This document shows, one piece after another, positions 10,104 through 19,086 of a DNA stretch of 64,000 nucleotides. The translations under genes and the position numbers were made by a program. Below the pieces are notes generated by a model, which was given only the letters and a program-made list of their open reading frames with translations, was not told the DNA's origin and did no database searches. The stretch is from DASZQL01 sp964391865. GTDB taxonomy: Bacteria > Planctomycetota > Phycisphaerae > Phycisphaerales > UBA1924. How positions within the stretch are numbered: position 1 is the first letter of the stretch; every line of letters starts with the position of its first letter. The stretch spans positions 62,001 to 126,000 of the forward strand of contig CAYMNQ010000006.1 of assembly GCA_964391865.1 (NCBI GenBank), written 5' to 3'.

Positions 10104-11918
10104 CGACTCAAGGCGCTGCTCGATCCGGGTCCGCTCTTCGGACAACTCCGCGATGTGCCGGTCGGCGACCTCGCGGTTCCGCTCCGAGAGATGATCGAGC
10201 AGGCTTCTCACCTGACCGTCGATCTGCTCAAGCCGCTTCCGCGCCTTGGCCGCCGACCGCGCATCTTCGACGTGCTCCGATTCCAATTGGCCGCGCAGCA
10301 GCTTCTCGATCCTGGGAAGACCGCTCTCCGACGCGAGCGGCGCGTAGTGGGCGAGCAGGGCGTCGATGATCGCCGACTCCAATCGCGCGATGGGGATCGC
10401 GCCGCGCTGGCACACGCTGCGCCCGTGCCGGATGTACCCGCCGCAGGCGTAGAAGAGCTGCTTCTCACGCCCGCGCGCGGCCGTGGCCCGTGCGAACTGG
10501 GTGCAGCCCTCGTAGCGGCAGCCGCAGGCGGAGCAGGAGAGCAAGCCCGAGAGCAGGAACTTCGCGCGCGGGCCGGTCCATTGATGACGCAGATCAGGAC
10601 CGGGGCTGGAGGCGTCCGGCCCTTCGCCTGAATCGATTCCTGTGCCCACGCTGGGTGGGGATTGGGATTTCTGATGGCTGCGAGGCATCCGGGGGGGCCG
10701 GGGATTCCGGGGGTTGATGCCTTGCTGGGTGAGTGATTCGGGCTTGCTGCGCATGATCTCCTGCGCCAGTTCGAAGACGCGCCGGGTCACCAGCGCGGGG
10801 TGTGCATCGCGCGTGATGATCCAGTCGCTCTCGGGGTTGGGTTCGAGCCGACGGCCGACCACACCCCTTCGCTCGACGGCCCGTCCCTGAGAGATGCGGC
10901 TGAAGCGGGCATCCGTCCGACGGTTCCACACCAGATCGCCCGCGTAGGCGGGGTTGAGGAGGATGGCGCGGACGGTGGTGAGCGCCCACTTGCCGCAGTA
11001 GCGCTCGTTCCACACGGGGCCCCTGGGAGTGGGCACCTCGGAGCGGTTGAGGTGGTCGGCGATTCCTTTGAAGCCGCGCTTCTGCTCGACGTACATGCGG
11101 AAGATTTGCCGAATCACCTTGACCCGCGCGGCCTCGCTGGGGACCAGCCGCGCGCGATCGCGTTTCGAGACGGCCAGCGTTTCGCCGCGCTGGAGCAGGC
11201 GCACCAATGCGCCCGAACCAGAGTGCTCCAGCAACTGCTTGGTACCGTCGGGCATCATGCGGACGATGAAGAGGCCCTCGCCCGCCTGGCTCTCGTATCG
11301 CAGGTCGTAGCCGAAGGGCGGCGCGCCGCCCATCCACCACCCCCCGGAAGCTTGGGAACTATCTCCGCGCTTCGCTTCGGTCTTGGAGAGCAGGCCGCGG
11401 ATCACGACCTTGGCGAGGTCCTTCGATTCCTCCCGCGCCTGCCACTGCTTCACCGGGCGCAGGAGATCGTCGGTGCCGTCGCCGGAGAAGTTCTCCGAGG
11501 CGTACAGCACTTCCACTCCGCCCCCCGGGCCAGGAGCGCTGCGCAGCAGGTGGCGGTAGTACCCCGCCTCGTCGTTGTCGATGCGCCCGAAGCGCTTGAC
11601 GTCGTAGACAATGATGGTCGAGAAGTCCCGCTCGGCCCTCCGCGCATCGGCGATGAGCCGTTGGAAGGCGTGACGCCCGATCGTGCTGGTGCCGCTGATC
11701 GCGTCGTCGGTGTAGAAGCGGATCATCCGGTAGCCGCGCTCGGAGGCGAAGCGCTCGATGGCGCGCTTCTGGTCGGGGATCGATTGCTCCTGCCGGTCGG
11801 TCGAGCGACGGAGGTAGCCGACAGCGACGGCTGTCGTCGTCGCGCTGCTGGGCGCGCTGGCTCGAGAACGATTCGAACGGGAATCGATGGGGGTTTGAAC
11901 GGCGTGTGATCGCGGCAT
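9843..11918 (-). CDS. Large serine recombinase (integrase)
   Basis: A 691-residue serine recombinase that would integrate and excise the island. The resolvase domain begins near residue 33 with VGYLRRSTDRQEQSIPDQ, the Ser of RRS (about 39) being the nucleophile; the active-site Arg region is seen in YDVKRFGR and in DAISGTS..R. A recombinase domain follows (FKGIADHLNRSEVPTPRG, then AILLNPAYAGDLVWNR), then a zinc ribbon near residue 460 (CSACGCRYEGC and later CGGY), then a coiled coil of about 130 residues. GGAGG lies seven bases before the ATG at 11918; the longer frame upstream is not used. Its 3' end is duplicated at the far edge of the island. Confidence 0.9.
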   Translation of the reverse strand: MPRSHAVQTPIDSRSNRSRASAPSSATTTAVAVGYLRRSTDRQEQSIPDQKRAIERFASERGYRMIRFYTDDAISGTSTIGRHAFQRLIADARRAERDFSTIIVYDVKRFGRIDNDEAGYYRHLLRSAPGPGGGVEVLYASENFSGDGTDDLLRPVKQWQAREESKDLAKVVIRGLLSKTEAKRGDSSQASGGWWMGGAPPFGYDLRYESQAGEGLFIVRMMPDGTKQLLEHSGSGALVRLLQRGETLAVSKRDRARLVPSEAARVKVIRQIFRMYVEQKRGFKGIADHLNRSEVPTPRGPVWNERYCGKWALTTVRAILLNPAYAGDLVWNRRTDARFSRISQGRAVERRGVVGRRLEPNPESDWIITRDAHPALVTRRVFELAQEIMRSKPESLTQQGINPRNPRPPRMPRSHQKSQSPPSVGTGIDSGEGPDASSPGPDLRHQWTGPRAKFLLSGLLSCSACGCRYEGCTQFARATAARGREKQLFYACGGYIRHGRSVCQRGAIPIARLESAIIDALLAHYAPLASESGLPRIEKLLRGQLESEHVEDARSAAKARKRLEQIDGQVRSLLDHLSERNREVADRHIAELSEERTRIEQRLESVTRAALAIERVGSLAECAHESLRSLEPILRSGPAEERAAAIRRCVERAVVEFDAKRVKVFVRALPMDAEGPLAMGVEEVEARLDAR

Positions 11919-12336
11919 CAAGAGGCCTCCCGCGGCGGGCGGCTCGAGGGAATCCCGAGGCCCGGCGCGGCGGCCATGAGGGCGACACTGGCTGGGGATA
12001 TCAAGGGGCAACGAATGGGGCAGGTCGCTTGCACGTGCTCGGATTGTCGCGCACCAGGAAAAGCGCAAGCTTGACTGAGTGTCAACTCCATAAGTCGACG
12101 CGCTGCACGATGGCCGCCTCACCTGTTGTGGGAGCAACCAGCGCAGACCAGTTTGAACCTCGCGAAGTTCGATCTCGGCGCAGGCGCTGTTTGCAGCACT
12201 CTTCGAATCTGCTCGAGGACGTGCTTGGCGTCTCAACCTGTTGGATGTACCCTCCACGGAGGCCCAACAGGATGAGAGTGTTGAAATTTACCTGTCTTGG
12301 CCGATCAACGGTTCATCGAAAACTCGGAAGGCAAGG
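11919..12336. other. Intergenic region upstream of recombinase with nested hairpin
   Basis: No convincing gene. It contains a nested palindrome: CCTGTTGG (12237-12244) pairs with CCAACAGG (12264-12271), enclosing CCTCC/GGAGG. It should hold the recombinase promoter on the minus strand and the start region of the methyltransferase remnant on the plus strand. Confidence 0.4.
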
Positions 12337-12777
12337 ATGCCAGGATCTGAATCCTATCAAAGAGCGAGCGCCATTACGGCTATTAGAGCCGCCGCTCTCG
12401 ACCAAAGGCCCATTGCTGGACTGACGCACCGGTTCTACCGCTACCCCGCGCGCTTCTCGCCAGCATTCGCCGGAGCGTGCATCGAAGCCTACTCCAAGCC
12501 AGGGCAGATCGTGCTCGACCCGTACATGGGCGGGGGCACTACGGTGCTAGAGGCCATGGTCAGGGGTCGGCGCGCAGTCGGATCAGACATCAACTCGCTA
12601 TCGGTCTTCGTTGCTCGGGCCAAGGTGACCGAATTGTCCTCTCGCGAGCAGCAGGCCGTTGCGGTGTGGTCATCCGAGGTCGTGCCTTCTATTCGGTGCG
12701 ACGACGTCATCGTCTCCGGCTGCCGGCGCGGCCGAGGCTGGGGTCGCAGCCGCCGTAGTAGATGCCCCCGCCCTTGA
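12337..12777 (+). pseudogene. DNA methyltransferase, truncated after motif I
   Basis: The frame begins ATG at 12337 (AAGG just upstream). It reads through FYRYPARFSPAFAGACIEAY and LDPYMGGGTTVLEAMVRGR, the FxGxG-like SAM-binding motif of N4/N6 DNA methyltransferases that act on DNA, then GSDINSLSVFVARAK. After about residue 123 (CDDV) the frame runs antisense into the terminase gene and ends at 12777 with arginine-rich nonsense. The target-recognition region and DPPY motif are missing, so it cannot be an active enzyme. The break lies at about 12705-12722, the same place where the facing terminase gene breaks. Confidence 0.75.
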
Positions 12778-13882
12778 TGCGCGACCTCAGTTCCTCGGCC
12801 GAGATGCCCTCCTCGTCCCAGAAGCGCATCTCGCCCTCGGGGAAGAAGCAGGTGGCGGGGTCGGTGGGCTCGTTCTGTTTCTCGGCGTCGAAGGCGTGCC
12901 GCCCGCCGACCAGCCGCTCGCGCATGAGCATGTCGTAGGGCTCGCGCTCGGGCCACAGCACCTCGGCGCCCTCGAGCATCTCCGCGCGGTGGGCCTCGAA
13001 GTACGCCGCGGCCGCGTCCGGCCCGGTCGCGCCGCCGAACTCCTCCTCGCCGCAGAAGACCGCCGACCAGCGGTCCCACAGGTCCTGCCGCTCGGAGAAG
13101 CGGATCACCGACCGGTACTTGCGGCAGATCCAGCCGGGCGACTTCGCCGTGTTGAGGAGCCGGGCCAAGAGCGCGTCGTAGTGGAGGATGGTGCCCACCG
13201 CGACCACGTTGGTGTCGGGCTGGCCCGCCTTGAGGACCGCGCGGTCGAGCCACTCGGCCCGCTTCTCGCGCTGCTCGGCGCTGCGGACGGATTCCTCGCT
13301 CTCGAAGTCGTCGAGGATGATGAGCGTGGGCCGGTGCTCGCGGTGCCGCCGCCCGCGGATCTTCTGCTCCGCCCCCAGCGCCGCCACGCGGATGCCGGTC
13401 GCGGTGACGAACTCGTCCTTCCGCCAGCGCGTCACCGATCCCGGCGTGGGCGTCTCGTCGGCCACCCGGCACAGATCGGGGAAGTCCTCACGCAGGCGCG
13501 GGTTGGTCTGCAGCTCGTGCTTGATGTGCCCGAGCTGCTGCAGCGCCTGGTCCGCCGTGTGGGAGATGAGCAGGATGTAGTGCTCGCGCCGGTAGGCGAG
13601 GGACCACAAGACGTAGGCGGTGGAGCACAGGGTGCTCTTGGCGCTGCACCGGGGCGCGGCGATGGCGAGGCACTGGCCGCGTTCCGCGCTGGCCTCGCGC
13701 AGGAGTTCCGCCACCTCGGCGTGGAACAGCGCGGGCGAGGCACTGAAGAGGTGCGGCAGATACGCCCGCGCGAAGGCGAGCAGGTTCTTCTCGCCCACCC
13801 AGTGCCGCTCGCTGCTGACGACCGAGCGGCACGCGGCGGCGCTGGTGATGGCCGCCGGGGTCGCGCTGATGTCATGCTTCAT
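12707..13882 (-). pseudogene. Phage terminase large subunit-like, C-terminal nuclease domain lost
   Basis: A 391-residue frame with the ATPase half of a phage terminase large subunit: APRCSAKST is the Walker A-type loop, LIILDDFESEE the Walker B. The typical nuclease domain starts with a strand ending in Asp; here YYGGCDPSLGRAG is the last recognisable sequence, after which the frame ends in SRRR and a stop. Thus the packaging motor half is present but the DNA-cutting half is gone. The ATG at 13882 has GGGGGGA about seven bases upstream; it overlaps the upstream gene by 11 bases. No portal, capsid or tail genes are found. Confidence 0.75.
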
Positions 13883-14912
13883 CGGAGTTCCCCCCTTCAT
13901 CTTCAGAATGGTGGTTGTCCCGGGCCGAGTGCGCCTCCATCACCGCGCCGGTGACGGAGTCGACCGCCGCCGTGAGGATGAACCGCCGGGCGTGCTCGAG
14001 CCTCTGGACCAGCCCCCCGGTCACCAGCCCCCCGGTGACCAGACCCCCCGTGACCGGCGACAACGCGGCGCTGCCATCGACCGTATCACCGTGATCCAGA
14101 CCGCCGATCTCCGCCGCGCCGGCGATGATCCTGAGCCGCTCGATCTCCTGCATCAGTTCTTCAGCGTCCCGAACTCCGACCCCCCCCGGCGGTCCGGACT
14201 CGCCCATCCCCATTGAGTGCATGAGGTCCGCCTGCACGTGATGGGCCGCCTCGGGCAGATAGCCGAGGCGCTGGAGCGTGCGGACCATGTCGCGGAAGAT
14301 GCCGAAGGCGCTGCGCTCGGCTTCGACCCGCGCCGCGTGCGGGGCCTCGCGGTCGCGCGCGAGTTTGCGCAGGCGCCCCATGGAGGAGTCCGCCTCGCGG
14401 ATGAGCTGCCCGGCGACCTGCCCGGCGAGGGCGGGGTCGCGCCCGAGCGCATTCTTCTCCTTGATCGCCTGCCGGTCGCGCAGGACGGTGCGGTCGGCGA
14501 CCGAGAGGATGCCGGCGATCTCCGCCGCCGAGTACCCCTCGGCGGAGAGGTACTCGACGCACGAACGCCGGTCATTCACCGAGAGCGCCGAACCCGACAG
14601 GTCCCTGCTCTGCAAGCGCCGGATCAGTTCGAGAACAGGAAGAGACTCCGCTTCGCGGGTGGGAGAGGAATTGGAACGCAGAGAGCGCGGAGAGGCGCTG
14701 AGGGACGCAGAGTTGGAAGATGGAGAAATGTGTGATGCAGAAGAGGAAGAAGAAGAAGACTTTGAACGCGAAGATCGCGAAGAGCGCGAAGAGCGCGAAG
14801 AGGATGAAGAGCGCGGAGACGGAACTTGGGTTGAGTGCTCCGCGCGCGCATCGCCGGTCGATGCGTTCCGCGGCGGTGATGCCGGTTCTTTGACGGTCGT
14901 TCGTCGCTTCAT
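13872..14912 (-). CDS. HTH protein next to terminase, possible small terminase subunit
   Basis: A 346-residue protein. Residues about 30-75 are a Ser/Arg low-complexity tract produced by short tandem DNA repeats. Residues about 105-150 look like a helix-turn-helix (SVNDRRSCVEYLSAEGYSAAEIAGIL followed by RTVLRDRQAI), then a helical segment ending in LQRLGYLPEAAHHV. Near the C-terminus VTGGL is repeated three times. The position directly before the terminase ATPase gene, with overlap, suggests a small terminase subunit or phage regulator; this is inference from context. The start ATG overlaps the stop of the ParB-methyltransferase gene by four bases. Confidence 0.5.
   Translation of the reverse strand: MKRRTTVKEPASPPRNASTGDARAEHSTQVPSPRSSSSSRSSRSSRSSRSKSSSSSSSASHISPSSNSASLSASPRSLRSNSSPTREAESLPVLELIRRLQSRDLSGSALSVNDRRSCVEYLSAEGYSAAEIAGILSVADRTVLRDRQAIKEKNALGRDPALAGQVAGQLIREADSSMGRLRKLARDREAPHAARVEAERSAFGIFRDMVRTLQRLGYLPEAAHHVQADLMHSMGMGESGPPGGVGVRDAEELMQEIERLRIIAGAAEIGGLDHGDTVDGSAALSPVTGGLVTGGLVTGGLVQRLEHARRFILTAAVDSVTGAVMEAHSARDNHHSEDEGGNSDEA
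14738..14825. repeat. Short tandem repeats inside coding sequence
   Basis: On the plus strand GAAGAG and GCGAAGAGC units repeat many times (for example GCGAAGAGCGCGAAGAGCGC). They encode the Ser/Arg tract of the overlapping minus-strand HTH gene. The unit length keeps the frame open. Just to the left, 14675-14712 contains GCAGAGAGCGCGGAGAGGCG, a word similar to intergenic repeats elsewhere in the window. Confidence 0.75.
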
Positions 14913-16660
14913 CGGCGCGGCCCTCCCTTCTTGGCGCGCGCCGGTGAGGCTTGCGGCGAGCGGCGCCGAGCTTTCTTCGAAGCCCCGTCAATGGCCACTC
15001 GAAGGGCCTTTGAAGAGCCTTCATCACGCAACCGCTCGGCGACCGCCGAACGGGCAGACCGCGCCGGCGCCTCACGCACCGGCTTCGCTTCAACCTCCCG
15101 CTCGATCCCGCCCCCCTTGTCTTCATCCCCATTCTTCTTCCGACTTCGCACTCTTCGCGTTCTTGGCGAATTTCGCGATAACTCTTCCTCCGTTCCTCTC
15201 CCGCTCTCTGCGCCCTCTGCGTTACTTCCCCCGGCCTTCACCGCGTAGCGGCGCAGCACGTCCGGGGACACCGAGTCCTCGCCCGCGAAGGCGATGAAGC
15301 GGCGCACGATGACGTCGCAGTAGCGCTGGGAGATCTCCACGCCGAAGCAGCGCCGGCCCAGCCGCTCGGCGGCGATGAACTGCGTGCCGCTGCCCGCGAA
15401 GGGCTCGTAGCACACCTCGCCCGCTCTCGTGTGCTGGAGCATGGGGATCTCGAAGAGCTCCACCGGCTTGGGCGTCGGATGATCCGGCCGCTCGGGGCCG
15501 TTGGGGATGGTGTCGAAGCGCCAGACCGTGGGCAGCACCGGAGCCCCCGGAATCCGGCGCGGCTTGTTCCCTTCGAGCCAGCCCATGAGGCACGGCTCGT
15601 GCTGCCACGAGTACCACGTGCGCGTCAGCACCGGCCGGTTCTTGGCCCAGATGATCTGGCAATGGACCAGCGCCCCGGCGCCACGCATCGCCGCTTCGAG
15701 CAGCGCCTGCCGCCGCGACGCGTGCCAGATGTACCACGCACTTCGTTCGTCAATAGCCTCATCCACCGCGGCCCGAATGAACTTCTCGTACAGGTCACTG
15801 TTCCCATCAAACTCATCCCACGTCACGCCGTATGTCGCGGACCAGTCTTTATTGCTGCCTCCACGCCGAGATGGAGACGTGCGTGTCCGTGGCTCCGTGC
15901 CCCGACCTGATCCCTGCTCCCTGATCCCTGGTCCCTTCCGACTTCCAGGATGATTTGTCCCGTCGTAGCCCACGAGGTACGGCGGGTCGGTGGCGAAGAG
16001 CGCGGCGCGTTCGCCGTTCATCAGTTCGCGCACGACCGAGGCGTCGGTGCAATCAGCGCACAGCAGCCGGTGCTGCAATCTCGGCTCGCGGCCGAGCAGG
16101 ATCAGTTCGCCGGGCTGCGTCACCGGCGGGCCCAACCGCTCCGACTCCGCCAGCGCCGCGTCGAGGTCGAAGTGCTCTTCGTTCGCCGGATTCGAGCGCA
16201 GCAGCGCGCTCGCCAACAACTCATCCACTTCCGGGGGGTCGAAGCCGGTGAGGCTGAGGTCGAAGCCCGGAAGTTCGACCAGTTCGTTGAGCAGCTCGGC
16301 GAGCTTCTCGTGGTCCCACCCGCCGGCGATCTTGTTCAGCGCCAGGTTGAGCGCCTTCTCCTTCTCGATCGGCAGGTCGACCACCGACACCTGCGCCGTC
16401 GTGATCCCCCGCTGGAGCAGCACCTTGAAGCGCTGGTGCCCGCCGACGAGGTGGCCGGTGCGGGAGTTCCACACCAGCGGCTCGACCAGCCCGAACTCGT
16501 CGATGCTCCGCGCCAGCTTCTCGTACTCAGGATCGCCCGGCCTGAGGTCGACCCTCGGGTTGTACGGTGCTGGATTGATGGAACCGACCTGAACCTCGCG
16601 CACGTCGATCGTGGACCGATCGCGCGCCGCCGCCGCCGCGGAAGAACGAATCTTCGACAT
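14909..16660 (-). CDS. ParB-like domain fused to DNA methyltransferase
   Basis: A 583-residue phage-type fusion. Residues about 15-110 are a ParB/Srx-like nuclease domain (VREVQVGSINPAPYNPR, then GLVEPLVWNSRTGHLVGGHQR, with the GHxR motif). The rest is an N4/N6 DNA methyltransferase of the beta order: DPPY near residue 225, then HPTPKPVELFEIPM and FAGSGTQFIAAERLGR near 418. Such fusions sit next to terminase genes in phages and mask or mark DNA. ATG at 16660 follows a G-rich site. Two oddities: an in-frame repeat-derived insertion directly after DPPY (about residues 234-262) and a basic disordered tail after residue 465, both absent from ordinary family members. Confidence 0.85.
   Translation of the reverse strand: MSKIRSSAAAAARDRSTIDVREVQVGSINPAPYNPRVDLRPGDPEYEKLARSIDEFGLVEPLVWNSRTGHLVGGHQRFKVLLQRGITTAQVSVVDLPIEKEKALNLALNKIAGGWDHEKLAELLNELVELPGFDLSLTGFDPPEVDELLASALLRSNPANEEHFDLDAALAESERLGPPVTQPGELILLGREPRLQHRLLCADCTDASVVRELMNGERAALFATDPPYLVGYDGTNHPGSRKGPGIREQGSGRGTEPRTRTSPSRRGGSNKDWSATYGVTWDEFDGNSDLYEKFIRAAVDEAIDERSAWYIWHASRRQALLEAAMRGAGALVHCQIIWAKNRPVLTRTWYSWQHEPCLMGWLEGNKPRRIPGAPVLPTVWRFDTIPNGPERPDHPTPKPVELFEIPMLQHTRAGEVCYEPFAGSGTQFIAAERLGRRCFGVEISQRYCDVIVRRFIAFAGEDSVSPDVLRRYAVKAGGSNAEGAESGRGTEEELSRNSPRTRRVRSRKKNGDEDKGGGIEREVEAKPVREAPARSARSAVAERLRDEGSSKALRVAIDGASKKARRRSPQASPARAKKGGPRR
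15868..15958. repeat. GATCCCTG/GGAAGTC-type repeat inserted in methyltransferase gene
   Basis: The plus strand reads CTGATCCCTGCTCCCTGATC then CCTGGTCCCTTCCGACTTCC. The same words occur in intergenic repeats at 40734-40815 and 43340-43400. Here they are translated in frame between the DPPY motif and the next conserved block. Confidence 0.75.
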
Positions 16661-17150
16661 GGAACTACCCCCCGATACATCATCGCCCCCCGGCAAGTCG
16701 CCGGGCATCCGGACTCATCGCCGCGACCATCGCGGCGTCCCGGAACATGAGAAGTATAGCACGCCGCGCAGGAGTCCCCGGAGCGATCCGGGGGAAAATG
16801 ACACAAGTCATTCCGAACGGCTTATGTCCCTGATGCGGCATCCGAACATGGTCAAGGATGATAGTTGGTACATGAGAACGTGAGCCCGCCGGGCGGGCGT
16901 CGGCGGGCGATTCTGGCGGCGTGTGAAACCGGGGAGCAGTTGGTGCCGGGCGGGCCGCGTCGGGCACGGCCTTCTGCCGGGATGATTGCCCGACCGTCCC
17001 CACGCCCGCGCCCCACGCTCCCCTTCCGGGGGCGGGGGGGGGCTGGGAAATCTTCGAGGAATGTGACGGCCGGCACTGGATTCCGCGCCGTTCCATGGCC
17101 ATGTGTCCTGCTCGGACCACGTTGTTGACCCCGAGCGGAAAGGACCTCAC
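16661..17150. other. Intergenic region, 490 bases
   Basis: No gene supported. It separates the minus-strand phage-derived block from the plus-strand HARE-HTH gene, so it should carry promoters for both. A G-rich run (GGGGGCGGGGGGGG, around 17028-17041) is the only obvious feature. Confidence 0.35.
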
Positions 17151-17660
17151 ATGACTCGCAGAACACCAGATTCGACTCGTTCAACCTCGCGCGCCGGAAC
17201 CCGGCAATCCGCCGCCAAGCCCGCCCGCTCGGCCAAGCCGGGAACAAATCCGCGCCGTAGGCAAACGTCGGCGGCCACGGGGCAACCCGGTGCGACTCCC
17301 AAACAAGCGCTGCCCGCTCCAGCGGCGGTGAAGTCGGTCGCGCCCACTGTCCGCCCACAATCCCGTGCTCCCTCAGGGAAATCCAAGGGGCCGGGGGGGT
17401 CGAAAGGTCCTCGGCCCGAGCGCCCGAGCCTGCTCAATCTCGCCGCCAAGTTGCTCGCTGAGAAGGGCGAGCCGATGAAGTGCAACGAGATCGTCGAGCG
17501 GCTCCTCGCGCGGAAGGCGTGGACCACCACCGGCAAGACCCCCGCCGCCACGCTCGCCTCGGCGATCATCCGAGACATGAAGCACCGGGGGTCGGCGTCG
17601 CGCTTCGTGAAGAAGGGGCGCGGGCTCTTCGCGGCGAACGCGCGAACGATGACTAAGTGA
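17151..17660 (+). CDS. HARE-HTH (HB1/ASXL-type winged helix) protein with basic tail
   Basis: A 169-residue protein. The first 90 residues are Ala/Pro/Lys/Arg rich and disordered, histone-H1-like. Residues about 95-165 form a HARE-HTH domain: SLLNLAAKLLAEKGEPMKCN, then EIVERLLARKAWTTTGKTPAATL and SRFVKKGRGLF. This domain occurs in restriction enzymes, RNA polymerase delta and chromatin proteins, where it is thought to bind DNA or link to modification. AAGGACCTCAC precedes the ATG at 17151. A strong terminator follows, so it is a single-gene unit. Confidence 0.75.
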   Translation: MTRRTPDSTRSTSRAGTRQSAAKPARSAKPGTNPRRRQTSAATGQPGATPKQALPAPAAVKSVAPTVRPQSRAPSGKSKGPGGSKGPRPERPSLLNLAAKLLAEKGEPMKCNEIVERLLARKAWTTTGKTPAATLASAIIRDMKHRGSASRFVKKGRGLFAANARTMTK

Positions 17661-17697
17661 GCCGAAGGCTGGCTTCGCGGAAGATGAACGCTATGCA

Positions 17698-17728
17698 ACA
17701 ACACCCCCGCGTGGAGCGGGGGTGTTGT
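17698..17728 (+). terminator. Strong hairpin terminator after HARE-HTH gene
   Basis: ACAACACCCCCGC pairs perfectly over 13 bases with GCGGGGGTGTTGT around the five-base loop GTGGA. The right arm ends in TTGT; a long T-tract is absent, but the stem is the strongest in this part of the window. Confidence 0.75.
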
Positions 17729-17819
17729 ATGGTGTAACGCGGCGGCGAGGAGACGCAACCGTAACGGTCACCCAAATTCTTGCGCACGATCAAAGGCCGA
17801 GCGACGTCATCGTCTGTAT

Positions 17820-18167
17820 GTGGAGGAGTTTGTTGCACACGCCGACCGAAACTGCTGCCCCAACACTGACTGTGGTGCGAAGTTTCCAGTGCTCGCGGTT
17901 CGCTGTCCTTTCGGAGGACGTTTGCAAGCCAACGGCTCAATCGGGAGAGCGGCGATTGCACCAAACGACCGGCGAGTGAGCGAGACTCACCTCATGTTCG
18001 CGAACCGCGGATCGTTCGTCGAGTTGGAGGTCGTCGGCCAGAACGCGGCGCACGTTTCCAATGGTGGATCCTGGATCACCGCGCCAACTGGTACGCGGCT
18101 CCGGATTCGCGCCGGGCACCGGTGCCGTGTGTTCGAGCATGAACTGGTGATCGAAAGTGCGGCGTGA
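17820..18167 (+). CDS. Possible FHA-like domain protein with Cys-rich N-terminus
   Basis: A 115-residue frame from GTG at 17820; the frame stays open further upstream, so the start is unsure. The N-terminus has Cys residues in a knuckle-like arrangement (CCPNTDCG, then RCPFGG). The C-terminal 65 residues fit the FHA pattern: SETHLMF, then VELEVVGQNAAHVSNGGSWI, then LRIRAGHRCRVFEHELVIES (G-x-x-x-x-F before the last strand). FHA folds bind phosphothreonine; that function is only suggested. It lies 95 bases before the vWA gene on the same strand and likely belongs with it. Confidence 0.45.
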   Translation: MEEFVAHADRNCCPNTDCGAKFPVLAVRCPFGGRLQANGSIGRAAIAPNDRRVSETHLMFANRGSFVELEVVGQNAAHVSNGGSWITAPTGTRLRIRAGHRCRVFEHELVIESAA

Positions 18168-18262
18168 TGGCGCACCGACTCTGCCCGGTTGCCGTCTCCA
18201 TTCTTGAAGGCACTGTCGATGCGGGCGTACCGCGGAAGCAGGCCCTGTAAGGAATGAGAACC

Positions 18263-18940
18263 ATGGCACACACCCGCGTCATCGACAACCCCGGCGGCTC
18301 TCCCCCGGTTCAGCGTCCCAGCCCGCCCCGCACTCTGACGTTCAAGCCGAAGCCGGTCACGGTCACGAAGGTCGGGCTGTGCCTCGACCTCTCTGGCTCT
18401 GTGAGCGATTCGCTCGACACGATCAGCGATGCGGTGCGGCACCTCGTGACCTCTCTCCAGCCAGCGCAGCACGCCCGGCTGGTGGTCACCGCCTTTGGTT
18501 CGGACGCGAAGGTGCTGCACCCTCTCGCGCCACCCAGCACGGTGGAGCCGCGACGACTCACCCAAGGCGACATCCTCGGCTCGACCAACATCGGCGCCGG
18601 GCTGACGCTCACGGGAGATGAACTCCTCAAGTGCGATACCGACGGGCCGAGCCGCTCTGTGATCATCCTCACGAGCGACGGACACAACACGGCGGAGTGC
18701 AACCCGGTTGAGGTGGCGCGTGAACTTGAGACCCGCATCCCCGGTCTCACGATCGTCACCATCGGCGTTGGAAGCGCGAGCGTTCAGGAGCTGCAGGCGA
18801 TCGCCTCGACCCCCGAGCACTACTACCCGGCCTCGGACATGGAGCGCATGGCGAAGCTCATCGCCGACTTCGGCCGCACCGTTTCGATGACCACACAGCG
18901 CGCGATGGATCCCCGCGCGGCATTGAAGCGAGTCGAATAG
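18263..18940 (+). CDS. von Willebrand factor A domain protein
   Basis: A 225-residue cytoplasmic protein with one vWA domain after a 35-residue Pro-rich lead. The metal-ion-dependent adhesion site is complete: DLSGSVS (DxSxS), the Thr in GSTNIGAGL, and the Asp in LTSDGHN. No signal peptide or membrane segment is seen. vWA proteins of this size act as Mg-dependent protein-protein adaptors, often with MoxR ATPases or in TerY-like stress systems; no MoxR gene is nearby. ATG at 18263 is used because TAAGGA is about ten bases upstream; an ATG at 18254 is possible. Confidence 0.85.
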   Translation: MAHTRVIDNPGGSPPVQRPSPPRTLTFKPKPVTVTKVGLCLDLSGSVSDSLDTISDAVRHLVTSLQPAQHARLVVTAFGSDAKVLHPLAPPSTVEPRRLTQGDILGSTNIGAGLTLTGDELLKCDTDGPSRSVIILTSDGHNTAECNPVEVARELETRIPGLTIVTIGVGSASVQELQAIASTPEHYYPASDMERMAKLIADFGRTVSMTTQRAMDPRAALKRVE

Positions 18941-19086
18941 AGAGCAAAGCTCGGTCTGTCGCAGTGAACCGCGGCAGGCTGATTTCCAACGACGGGTGCA
19001 TTTGCCCTTTGCTGTCCCGCGGCCGTCGCGTGTGCGCCAGCTGCAAGCGATGGGCAATGTGCCAGAACTGAAGGAGAAGCGTCCCA

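Noticed and set aside
14738..14825. A CRISPR-like array because of repeated GCGAAGAGC units.
   Set aside because: Units are under ten bases, have no spacers and lie inside an open reading frame.
12707..16660. An intact prophage because of terminase and ParB-methyltransferase genes.
   Set aside because: No portal, capsid, tail or lysis genes, and the terminase large subunit is cut.
12698..17820. The word CGACGTCATCGTCT occurs at the methyltransferase break (about 12701) and at 17802-17815, as if a 5 kb element had inserted with a target duplication.
   Set aside because: The sequence after 17815 does not continue the methyltransferase in any frame, and a 14-base match is expected by chance in a window of this size.
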